Below are positions 44,370-53,160 of a stretch of 64,000 bases of DNA, piece by piece (the stretch's first letter is position 1; the number at the start of each line of letters is the position of its first letter). Source of the DNA: Alistipes sp. (lineage in GTDB: Bacteria; Bacteroidota; Bacteroidia; Bacteroidales; Rikenellaceae); NCBI GenBank assembly GCA_022767745.1, contig JALENN010000011.1:22054-86053 (forward strand), written 5' to 3'. The translations under genes and the position numbers were made by a program. The notes beneath the pieces are model-generated. The model did not search any database. It worked only from the letters and a program-made list of their open reading frames with translations, and was not told the origin of the DNA.

Positions 44370-46867
44370 TCGTTCTTGAACGTAACCACCGTAATACCGG
44401 CGCCGCCCCGGTCGGCGTGCTCGTCACGCACCGACTCCACCGCCGGCACCGTCTGCAGATAACGGCGTATCTCCTCCTTCAGCGCGCCCGTACCCTTGCC
44501 GTGGAGTATGGTCACGCCGCTGACGCCCACCATCAGGGCATCGTCCACCAGATCCTGCACCACGGCCAGCGCCTCGACGGCACGCATGCCGCGCACGTCG
44601 ACGCTGTCGCGGAAGTTCAGCTTGCGCGACGATATGTCGACCGACACCACCGTACGCGGCGCCACGGGCCGCACCGCCTTCTTGTACTCGGCGTTCGACA
44701 CCACCGTCAGCCGCGACACGTCCACCGTCGTCAGTATCTGGCCGAAGGCCACCTGCGCCTTCTTTCCCTTGATGCTCTGCACCACACCCGGAATCTCCTG
44801 ACCCTCGATGCGCACCTTCGAACCCACCTCCACGGGCAGCTTCTCGGGTTCGGCCTTCACGGCAGGCGCCGCAGCCGGCTCGCCCTCGCGACGGCGGCGG
44901 TTCTCCTCGCGCCGCGCCATGCGGCGCGTAATGCGCTCCATCTCGCGCTCCACCTCGGCGCTGTTCTGCATCGGGGCGTCGGCCTGCTCCACCTCCCCGC
45001 GGAAGGTCTCCAGCTCGCGGCGCGCCAGGCGCGTCATCTCCTTCTCGGCCTGCGCCTCGCGGATGGTGCGTATCGTATTCTCGATGGTGCGGTTGGCATC
45101 GGCTATAAGCTGCTGCGCCTCCTGCTTGGCCTTCTGCAGGATCACCTGACGCTCGCTGCGTATGCGTGCCAGCTGCGCCGCATAGGTGCTCTCAAGTTCC
45201 TCGACCTTGCGGTCGGTCTGACGTATGCGGTCGCGCTTCTGCGACCAGTAGCGGCGGTCGCGCGCAATCTCGCGCAACTGCTTCTCGAGGTTTATGTAGT
45301 CGCTGCCGGCCTTGTCGCTCGCCGCACGGATTATATCCTCCGGCAGACCGATCTTGCGCGCGATCTCGATGGCGAACGAACTGCCCGGCTTGCCCTGCTC
45401 GAGCTTGAACAGGGGGCGTATGTTCTGCACGTCGAACATCATGGCGCCGTTGGCCACGCCCTCGCGTCCCGTAGCATAGTACTTGATGTTGGTATAGTGG
45501 GTGGTGATAACGCCGTAGCAGCCGCGCTCCAGCAGCCGCTCGAGGATGGCCTCGGCGATGGCGCCGCCTATCACGGGCTCGGTACCCGATCCGAACTCGT
45601 CGATGAGGACCAGCGTACGCGGAGAAGCCCCCTGCAGCATCTGCTTCATGTTGAGCAGGTGCGACGAATAGGTCGACAGGTCGTTGTCCATCGACTGCTC
45701 GTCGCCTATGTCGATATATATGCTGTCGAAGACGGGCAGCTCGCTGTTTTCGAGCGCCGTGACGGGGAATCCGCACTGGAACATGTACTGCACGATGCCC
45801 GTAGTCTTCAGGCAGACCGACTTTCCGCCCGCATTGGGACCCGATATGACCAGTATGTGGCCGTTGCGGTCGAGCTCCATGTCCAGCGGGACCAGCTCCT
45901 TCTGCTCGCGGCGCAGCGTCTGCGCCAGCAACGGGTGGAATGCCCGCCGCAGCACCATGCGGTCGTCCGTCGATACGATGGGCATGCCCGCGCCGTTCTC
46001 CATGGCCCAGCGCGCCTTAGCCCTCACGGCGTCCATGTCGGCCAGATACTCGCCCGCTGAGGCTATGGGCTCGGCATCGCAGCGTATCGAGTCGGTGAAC
46101 TCCTGCAGCAGGCGCACTATCTCGCGCCGCTCGGCATACTCCAGCTCCTTGAGCTCGTTGTTCAGCTCCACGACCTCGACAGGCTCGATATAGACCGTAC
46201 GGCCCGAGGCCGACTCGTCGTGGATGAATCCTCCCAGCTTGCGTTTGTTTGCGGCCGAGACGGGTATCACCGTGCGGCCGTCACGCACCGAGAGCATGGC
46301 GTCGGCATCCACTATGCCGGCACGCTTGGCATTCATCAGCACCTGCTGCAGGCGCTTGGCCACCTGACCCTCGTGGTCGCGGATGGCTCGGCGCACGGAC
46401 AACAGCTCGGGCGAGGCGCCGTCACGCACGCGGCCCTCGTCGTCGAGTATCTGGTTTATGCGCCGTATTATGTCGGGAAAGACGCAGACGTCGGCACTGC
46501 GCGCACGCAGGCACGGATACTGCGACTCGGGGCGGTTCAGAATGAACCCCACCATGTTGCCCACGGCCGTCAGCGCACGCCGCAGCACGGCTACCTCCTC
46601 CGTATCGAGGAAGCTGCCCTCGACACCTATCTTCGAAACGATATGCTCGACGTCGGGATACTCCTCGCGCGGGGCATCCGGGTCGAGCATCAGCAGCACG
46701 CGCATCTCGTCGGCCGTGCGCTGGCGGCGTTCGATCTCCTCGCGCGAGGAGCTGAACGCCTCCTCAGTTATGCGGCGCCGCGCCGCCTCCATACTGCACA
46801 GCGCGGCAACCTGCGCACGAAGACGGTCGAAACCGATCTTCTGCTCAAAATTTGCTGGATATATCAT
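44366..46867 (-). CDS. mutS2: MutS2 family ATPase with Smr domain
   Basis: 833 residues. MutS-type core, Walker A ISGPNAGGKSVCLKT near residue 340, Walker B TLVLIDEFGSGTEP, long coiled coil at about 520-640, and a C-terminal Smr nuclease domain (VDVRGMRAVEALAVV, ILHGKGTGAL). MutS2 suppresses homologous recombination and has been linked to rescue of collided ribosomes. Placed between the MCE gene and murF-alr. Confidence 0.95.
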   Translation of the reverse strand: MIYPANFEQKIGFDRLRAQVAALCSMEAARRRITEEAFSSSREEIERRQRTADEMRVLLMLDPDAPREEYPDVEHIVSKIGVEGSFLDTEEVAVLRRALTAVGNMVGFILNRPESQYPCLRARSADVCVFPDIIRRINQILDDEGRVRDGASPELLSVRRAIRDHEGQVAKRLQQVLMNAKRAGIVDADAMLSVRDGRTVIPVSAANKRKLGGFIHDESASGRTVYIEPVEVVELNNELKELEYAERREIVRLLQEFTDSIRCDAEPIASAGEYLADMDAVRAKARWAMENGAGMPIVSTDDRMVLRRAFHPLLAQTLRREQKELVPLDMELDRNGHILVISGPNAGGKSVCLKTTGIVQYMFQCGFPVTALENSELPVFDSIYIDIGDEQSMDNDLSTYSSHLLNMKQMLQGASPRTLVLIDEFGSGTEPVIGGAIAEAILERLLERGCYGVITTHYTNIKYYATGREGVANGAMMFDVQNIRPLFKLEQGKPGSSFAIEIARKIGLPEDIIRAASDKAGSDYINLEKQLREIARDRRYWSQKRDRIRQTDRKVEELESTYAAQLARIRSERQVILQKAKQEAQQLIADANRTIENTIRTIREAQAEKEMTRLARRELETFRGEVEQADAPMQNSAEVEREMERITRRMARREENRRRREGEPAAAPAVKAEPEKLPVEVGSKVRIEGQEIPGVVQSIKGKKAQVAFGQILTTVDVSRLTVVSNAEYKKAVRPVAPRTVVSVDISSRKLNFRDSVDVRGMRAVEALAVVQDLVDDALMVGVSGVTILHGKGTGALKEEIRRYLQTVPAVESVRDEHADRGGAGITVVTFKND

Positions 46868-46876
46868 CTCTTATGC

Positions 46877-47911
46877 TTACTTCTTCACGGCCTCGGAATC
46901 CGCCGCCACGGTCGCCGTCCCGTTGCGGGCAGCCTTCGCCTCGCGCCGGGCCTCCTTTTTGGCGGCGCGCTCGGCGGCACGCTCGGGGTTCGAGCCGAAG
47001 AGCGAGAAGTGGACATAGCGCTTCGGATTGGCCTTCAGGTCGGCCAGCAACAGCGACAGGTTGTCGCTCGCCGCCGACAGGTTGTCATACAGTTCGGCAT
47101 CGTTGAGCAACTTGCCCACGGTGCCCGTCTCGGCATCGGCCGCAGCCAGCACGGCATTCAGGTGGCCGATCGTCTGCTCGACCTCGCCCACCAGGTCGGC
47201 CTCGGCCAGCTGCGTGGAGATAGAGTCGAGATTGGTCATTATCGTGTCGATGTGTCCGGCATTGTCGCCGAGGCTCTGCGCAAAGACGTTGAGCGAGGCG
47301 ATGGCCTCCTTCAGGTGCACCTTCTGCTCGAGCAGGATCTCGTCGGTGCTGGCCGTAATGCCGTCGACGTTGTCGACGATGCTGGTCAGGTGCTCGGCAT
47401 TCTCGTTAAGCAGCACGTTGATGCCGTCGAGCGTGGTGGTAAGGCTGCCCACGACCTCCGTTATCTTCTCCTTGAAGAACTCGAGCTCCGAGCCGGCCAT
47501 GTCGATTATGTCGACACCCACCTCCGAGGCGAGCGTGCCGCCGTCCTCGACATACTGCGGCGACGCCCCCATCACGATGTCGATGGCCTTGCCGCCCATG
47601 ACTCCGTTGCTGAAGATGCGCGCCTTCGAGTCGGCCGGGATGCGGTAGCGCTTGTCGACCGAGAGCTCCAGCTCGACACCCTTCGAGGGGTCCTCGTCGA
47701 GCGTGACGCGGGTCACCGAGCCCACCTTGACGCCATAGATCATCACGTGCGAGGCGGTCTGTATGCCTCCCACCTGATCGTAATAGGCGTAGTATTTGTA
47801 ATTGTTGCTGAAAAGTTCGCTACCCTTCAGGAAGCGCGCGCCGAACCATGCGGCCAAAAGCACCGCCACGGCAAAAACTCCTACTTTTACTTCTCTTTTC
47901 ATCTGTTGCAT
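46877..47911 (-). CDS. MlaD/MCE family lipid transport protein
   Basis: 344 residues. One N-terminal membrane helix (VGVFAVAVLLAAWFGARFL), one MCE domain (about 35-115: DQVGGIQTASHVMIYGVKVG), a long helical region with Asn/Leu repeats (about 130-285), and a very basic, Ala-rich tail (about 305-335). MCE proteins form hexameric rings that carry phospholipids between inner and outer membrane. 22 nt after the amidase and 9 nt before mutS2; no permease or ATPase gene is adjacent. Confidence 0.92.
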   Translation of the reverse strand: MQQMKREVKVGVFAVAVLLAAWFGARFLKGSELFSNNYKYYAYYDQVGGIQTASHVMIYGVKVGSVTRVTLDEDPSKGVELELSVDKRYRIPADSKARIFSNGVMGGKAIDIVMGASPQYVEDGGTLASEVGVDIIDMAGSELEFFKEKITEVVGSLTTTLDGINVLLNENAEHLTSIVDNVDGITASTDEILLEQKVHLKEAIASLNVFAQSLGDNAGHIDTIMTNLDSISTQLAEADLVGEVEQTIGHLNAVLAAADAETGTVGKLLNDAELYDNLSAASDNLSLLLADLKANPKRYVHFSLFGSNPERAAERAAKKEARREAKAARNGTATVAADSEAVKK

Positions 47912-47933
47912 AAAGGCATTGTTGTCACGGCCG

Positions 47934-49202
47934 TCACTTCGCTATGCGTCCGTTCTCGTAACGCACCACGAACGCATCGCGGAACATGCGCCGCACCGAC
48001 GAGAGGTTGCGCTGCGCCTGCTCGCGCGAGGTGAACTCGCCGTAGCAATATTTATACTTGAGGACTCCGCCGCCCTCGTAACACTTCACCTTGCCGCGAT
48101 ACGACCCGAACTGACGGTCGTCCGCCGCTATCTTCTTGTCCGAAGCCATGATCTGGATGGCATAGCCGCTGCGCGAGACTCCCGCCGACGACTGGCTCTT
48201 CGACGCCGATGCCGTTTCGGGTTTGCGCACCGGCCTGGTGTTCTTCTCCGCAGCCGCATCCGTCACGGTCTTCTCCACGGCGGGCGACTTGGTCTCCACG
48301 GCGGGGCTCTCATCCGCCTCGTCACGGCTCCGTGCCGCGGCATTCACCGCAGCGGCGGCACTCTGACCACGCACGACGGCATCGCCGCCAGCCTGCGCCG
48401 CCGACGCCGCCCCCGACAGTTTGTCGATATATCCCACATACTCCTTTACGGCGTCACACAGGATGCGGGCGTAGTGGTTCTGTCCCTTCTCCGAGGTCAT
48501 GTAGGCCAGCTCCTTGGGATTGGTCATGAAACCCAGCTCGGTCAGCACGCTCGGCATGTCGGTAGCATACAGCACCTTGAGCAGCTGGCGATTCACGCGG
48601 CGCGCATTGCGGCCGCCCTTGGCGTAGTGCGACTGCATGATGCGGGCCATCATCTCGCTGTACTCGCCGTATGTGAACTGCAGGTTCTGTATGTAGGCGC
48701 GGACCATGGCTGCCGTATTCTCGTCCGACATATCGATCAGCTCGTCCTTGTTGTTATTGTATAGGGCATCCTCGTTGTAGCGCGTCTCCTTCTCGCTCTC
48801 GCCCATGATGATGGTCTCGGCACCCGCCACCGACGGCTTGCCCGGCACGGCGTTGGCATGGATCGAGATGAAGAAATCGCCCCCGGCCTTGTTGGCAATG
48901 TCGGCACGCGCCGTGAGGTCCTCGTTCAGGGTCTTGCCCAGCGCCGTATCGGTCTTGCGCGTGTAGACCACCTTTATCTGCGGCAGCTCCTTCTCGATCA
49001 ACGCGCCCAGCTTGAGGGCCACGCCGAGGTTTATGTCCTTCTCCTTGACACCGCCGTACGAGGCGCCGGGGAAGGCCTTGCCGCCGTGACCGGCGTCGAT
49101 TACAATAACCCGCACCCCCACCTCGTTATTATCGGCGAGGCATCGTCCGCCGGCAAGGACGAAGAGCAGGAGAAGAAGCAGAGTGCAAACCGTATGTTTC
49201 AT
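47934..49202 (-). CDS. N-acetylmuramoyl-L-alanine amidase with C-terminal SPOR domain
   Basis: 422 residues. Signal peptide (MKHTVCTLLLLLLFVLAGG). Amidase_3 domain at about 30-235: VIDAGHGGKAFPGA (zinc His), KEKDINL (zinc Glu region), FISIHANA (zinc His), and the catalytic Glu in VLTELGFMTNP. A low-complexity linker (about 240-345) leads to a SPOR domain (YAIQIMASDKK, GEFTSREQAQRNL) that binds denuded glycan at division sites. Cleaves the amide bond between MurNAc and the stem peptide. Divergent from the LptD-like gene. Confidence 0.93.
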   Translation of the reverse strand: MKHTVCTLLLLLLFVLAGGRCLADNNEVGVRVIVIDAGHGGKAFPGASYGGVKEKDINLGVALKLGALIEKELPQIKVVYTRKTDTALGKTLNEDLTARADIANKAGGDFFISIHANAVPGKPSVAGAETIIMGESEKETRYNEDALYNNNKDELIDMSDENTAAMVRAYIQNLQFTYGEYSEMMARIMQSHYAKGGRNARRVNRQLLKVLYATDMPSVLTELGFMTNPKELAYMTSEKGQNHYARILCDAVKEYVGYIDKLSGAASAAQAGGDAVVRGQSAAAAVNAAARSRDEADESPAVETKSPAVEKTVTDAAAEKNTRPVRKPETASASKSQSSAGVSRSGYAIQIMASDKKIAADDRQFGSYRGKVKCYEGGGVLKYKYCYGEFTSREQAQRNLSSVRRMFRDAFVVRYENGRIAK

Positions 49203-49221
49203 ACAAAAACTGCCGTAAGAA

Positions 49222-49253
49222 GCGGAAGTTCCGCAAAAAAAACGTTATATTTG
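49222..49253 (+). promoter_or_regulatory. Promoter of the LptD-like gene with an inverted repeat
   Basis: TATATTTG (49246-49253) is a -7 box. Where -33 should be, the DNA holds the perfect inverted repeat GCGGAA-G-TTCCGC (49222-49234), which could be a regulator site shared with the divergent amidase gene. Confidence 0.5.
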
Positions 49254-49312
49254 TCGGTTAAAATACCCGTGCCGAGAGGCCCGCAAGGGCTTCCCCGGGC
49301 GGTTTTGCCGAC

Positions 49313-52135
49313 TTGTCGGCAAAGGTACGAAATTATATTGACATTTTGGGCAACACAAGGCTAAAATATATACTCCCGGCTGCGGCCGTAATGCTGTTAT
49401 CGCAATTCGTTTTCGGATTTGCGCCGACACACCGACTCCAACCCGAGCAGCCCGCCGCAGCAGAGATCTCCGCCCTGCAGGACACCTCGCGGAACCGCAC
49501 CCGCCGCACCGCACGCCGCGCGGCACGGCGTGACACCCTGCCGGCCGCCGCAACCGACACGACGGCCGGCATGCTCCGTCCCGAGGCCGACACGCTGCAG
49601 GCCGCGGCCGACACGCTCGGCGCACAGCATCCCGACACCGCACGCCGCGCCAAGAAGGCGGGGCTCGACCGCCCCATCAGCGGCAAGGCGTCAGATTCGC
49701 TCTACTACGACCTGCGCAACAAGATGGTCTACATATACGAGCAGGGCGACGTCAACTACGGGGACATGAACCTGAAGGCCGACTTCATGAACATCAACCT
49801 CGACAACAAGAACATCTACGCCTACGGCAAGGCCGACACGGTGGACGGCGCCCCCGTCGTCACGCGCCCCGTCTTCACGCAGGGCACCACCACGCTCAAC
49901 ATGGACACCATAACCTACAACATCGAGTCGCAGCGCGCCAAGATCAAGTCGATAGCCACGCAGCAGGGCGACGGATGGCTTGTGGGTACGAGCGTGAAGA
50001 AGATGGAGGACAACACCATCAACATCGAGAGCGGCATGTACACCACATGCGACCAGACCGACCACCCGCACTTCTACCTGGCCATGACCAAGGCCAAGGT
50101 CATCCCCGGCAAGAAGGCCATCACCGGCCCGGCATATCTGGTCATGGAGGATGTGCCGATATACTTCCTCGGCGTGCCCGAGGGATTCTTCCCCCTCAAC
50201 ACGGGGCCCAAGTCGGGTATCCTGATGCCCACCTACGGCGAGGAGGCCCTGCGAGGATTCTACATCCGCGGACTGGGATACTACTTCACGCTGAGCGAGC
50301 ACATGGACCTGGCGCTGACGGGCGGCATCTACACCCTCGGATCGTGGGAGGCAAACGCACGCTCGCGCTACATCAAGCGATACAAGTACTCGGGCAACCT
50401 CAACTTCGACTTCTCGAGCGTAAAGACGGGCGACAAGGGCGACGCCGACTACATCAAGCAGAACTCATTCAAGCTGCAGTGGACCCACTCGCAGGATCCC
50501 AAGGCCAACCCCGGCTCGACATTCTCGGCATCGGTGAACCTCGCCTCGAGCGGCTACAGCAAATACTCGGCCACGAACATAAACGACATACTCTCGACGC
50601 AGACCAACTCGTCGATATCCTACTCGAAGAACTGGGCAGGCACGCCCTTCTCGCTGTCGATGAACATGGCCGTGTCGCAGAACTCGCAGACCAAGGCCCT
50701 CTCGGTGACGCTGCCCACCGTGTCGTTCAACGTATCGCGCTTCTACCCATTCAAACGCTCGGTCAAGATAGGCAAGGACCGCTGGTACGAGAAGATATCG
50801 ATGAGCTACTCGGGCAAGCTCACAAATTCGGTGTCGGCGTCGGAGGACAACATCTTCTCGCGCGAGACGCTCGACAAGATGCGCAACGGCGTGCAGCACA
50901 CCATCCCCGTGCAGGCGTCGTTCAACATTCTCAACTACATTAACGTCACCCCGTCGTTCAACTACAACGAACGCTGGTACTTCAAGAAGGTCGAACAGCA
51001 GTGGAACCCCGACACCAACACGGCCGAGCAGCTCGACCCCGAATACGGCTTCTACCGTCTCTACGACTATACGACTGCCCTGTCGTTCTCGACCACCCTC
51101 TACGGCATGTGGCAGGTAAGGGAAAAGTACAAGAACTTCAAGCTGCAGGCCATACGCCATACGTTCGCCCCGTCGATCAGTTTCTCGTATGCGCCCGACT
51201 TCAGCAACCAGAAATACGGCTACTTCAAGACCGTGCAGTCCGACTCGACGGGCCGCACCACCGTCTACTCGCCCTTTGCCGACAACGCCTACGGCACCCC
51301 CTCGCAGGGCCGCAGCATGGCCATGAGTTTCTCGCTCTCGCAGAGCCTCGAGGCCAAGGTGCTCAGCAAGCGCGACACCTCGGGTATAAAGAAGATAAGC
51401 CTCATCGACGACTTCACCATAAGCGGCTCGTACAACTTCCTGGCCGACTCGATGAAGCTCTCGAACATATCGCTCTCGCTGCGCTCGACATTCTCGGGCA
51501 AGATAGGCATCAACCTGCGCGCCACGCTCGACCCCTATGAGGTGTCGCCCGAGGGTATCCGCTACAACAAGCTCACGTGGCGCCGCGGCAACCTCGGCCG
51601 CATCATCAACACGGGATGGAGCTTCGGATACTCGTTCAAGTCGCGCGCCAGCTCGCAGCAGCCCGCCATCAACGACATCAACAGCGTCCCGCCCGAGTAC
51701 ATGAACCCCTTCTACGACCCCTACGGCACGATGGACCCCGTACTGCGACGGCAATACATGGCCAACGCCTACTACGACTTCTCGCTGCCGTGGAACGTGT
51801 GATTCAACTACGCGGTCAACTACTCCGTGAGCTACGTCAACAACTGCACGACGGGTATAAAGCGCAACATCACCCAGACCATTGGTTTCAACGGCAGCAT
51901 CACCTTCTCGCCGAAGATGGCCGCGACCTTCTCGGGTGGATACGACATTGCAAAGAACAAACTGACCACCTCGTCGATAAGCATCACGCGTGACCTGCAC
52001 TGCTGGCAGATGTCCTTCTCGTGGATTCCGTTCGGATACTACAAGAGCTGGAGTTTCCACATAGGCGTCAAGGCCGCCTCGCTGCAGGACCTCAAGTACG
52101 ACAAGAGCCAGTCGATGTACGACAACCTCTATTAA
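49313..52135 (+). pseudogene. LptD-like outer-membrane LPS assembly protein, interrupted by an in-frame TGA
   Basis: One frame runs from 49313 to 52135 (940 codons counting the stops) but is broken by TGA at 51800-51802 after 829 residues. The remaining 110 codons are in the same frame and clearly coding: they hold barrel strands and end with the conserved ASLQDLKYDKSQSMYDNLY. The N-terminal part has a signal-like helix (LKYILPAAAVMLLSQFVFGF), a beta-jelly-roll OstA-like domain (about 120-260: KASDSLYYDLRNKMVYIYEQ) and then a large barrel. No ATG precedes the helix; TTG at 49313 or 49346 is the likely start. LptD inserts lipopolysaccharide in the outer leaflet and is usually essential, so a sequencing error, a strain mutation or suppression must be considered. 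TGA is an ordinary stop in many neighbours. Confidence 0.8.
51800..51802 (+). other. In-frame TGA stop inside the LptD-like gene
   Basis: The codon series is TGG AAC GTG TGA TTC AAC TAC. The original codon could have been TGG, CGA, TCA or another single-base neighbour. Up to this point and after it the frame, GC content and alternating strand pattern are unchanged. Confidence 0.9.
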
Positions 52136-52145
52136 TACGACCGAT

Positions 52146-53153
52146 ATGCATCCGACCCGCACCCTACGCTCCGTCACCCGGACACTTGTCCTCGTCGCGG
52201 CGGCGGCATTCGCATTTATCCTCATCGCCACACCGGCCTCGGCACGCGGCCGCGACGCCGACACGCTGCGCATACTGGCCATCGGCAACAGCTTCACGGA
52301 CGACGCCATGGAGTACCTGCCCGCGCTGCTCGACAACCTCGGCGTGCGCAATGTCGAGCTGGCACGCCTCTACGTTGCGGGCTGCTCGCTCGAGCGGCAC
52401 ATGCGCATGTATGAGAGGGACGAGGCCTCATACCAGTACTACCGCTCGGAGGCGGGCCGCAACCGCTGGGTCAAGTCGGCGCGCAAGGTCTCGCTGCGTC
52501 AGGCGCTGCGCCAGGGCGAATGGGACATTGTGGTGATGCAGCAGGCGTCGAGCTTTTCGGGCCGCTACGAGAGCTACAAGCCATACCTCGACAGCCTCAT
52601 CGCCGTGGTGCGCCGCGCACAGCCCCGCGCCCGCCTGGCCTGGCACATGACATGGGCCTATGCCCAGGGGAGCACACACCCGCAGTTCGGCGACTACGGC
52701 AGCGACCGCACCCGTATGTACAACGCCATATGCGACGCCGTGCAGCTGATGGAGGCCGAGCACCCCGACACGTTCCGTTACCTCATACCGTCGGGGCAGG
52801 TGATCGAGTCGCTACGCCTGTCGGAGGTGAACAACCCGCCGATGGACTTCACGCGCGACGGCTATCACATGGACTTCGGCGCAGGGCGCTACGCCCTGGC
52901 CTGCACATGGTACGAGGTGCTAATACGCCCATTCACGCACCGTTCGATGCGGGGCAACTCGCTGCTCTCGACATGGGGCGACATGAAGGTCGACGACCGC
53001 ATGGCATCCTACTGCCGTCAGGCGGCATGGCGTGCCGCGCACGGCCCGCGCCGCAAGGTATTCGAGGCACGCCCCGTCACCAGGCCCGCCAGGGCGCGAT
53101 GGAAGGGGCACGTCGACGTCGTCACGCAGGATATGACCATATACGAAAAGTAA
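52146..53153 (+). CDS. DUF4886 (SGNH-hydrolase-like) secreted protein
   Basis: 335 residues with a signal peptide ending near ATPASARG. The opening motif ILAIGNSFTDDAMEYLP contains the GNSF serine block of SGNH hydrolases; DIVVMQQASS and a final DGYHMDFGAGRYALAC block (Asp/His region) complete the DUF4886 pattern. Probably an esterase or lipase acting on acylated glycans, which is inference. It starts 10 nt after the LptD-like gene and ends 7 nt before the ABC-F gene. Confidence 0.87.
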   Translation: MHPTRTLRSVTRTLVLVAAAAFAFILIATPASARGRDADTLRILAIGNSFTDDAMEYLPALLDNLGVRNVELARLYVAGCSLERHMRMYERDEASYQYYRSEAGRNRWVKSARKVSLRQALRQGEWDIVVMQQASSFSGRYESYKPYLDSLIAVVRRAQPRARLAWHMTWAYAQGSTHPQFGDYGSDRTRMYNAICDAVQLMEAEHPDTFRYLIPSGQVIESLRLSEVNNPPMDFTRDGYHMDFGAGRYALACTWYEVLIRPFTHRSMRGNSLLSTWGDMKVDDRMASYCRQAAWRAAHGPRRKVFEARPVTRPARARWKGHVDVVTQDMTIYEK

Positions 53154-53160
53154 CACAACG

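Noticed and set aside
44417..46060. 547-residue plus-strand open frame
   Set aside because: Antisense to mutS2; low-complexity Leu/His/Arg composition and no recognisable domain.
51800..51802. Reading TGA as Trp or selenocysteine in this organism
   Set aside because: TGA ends many intact genes here, including the overlapping murF-alr stop, and no SECIS-like hairpin or selenoprotein family is apparent at this site.
50465..52351. 628-residue minus-strand open frame over the LptD-like gene
   Set aside because: Considered as a possible reason for the TGA, but it has shadow composition (Val, Arg, Glu) and no domain, while the plus strand encodes clear LptD-like motifs on both sides of the TGA.
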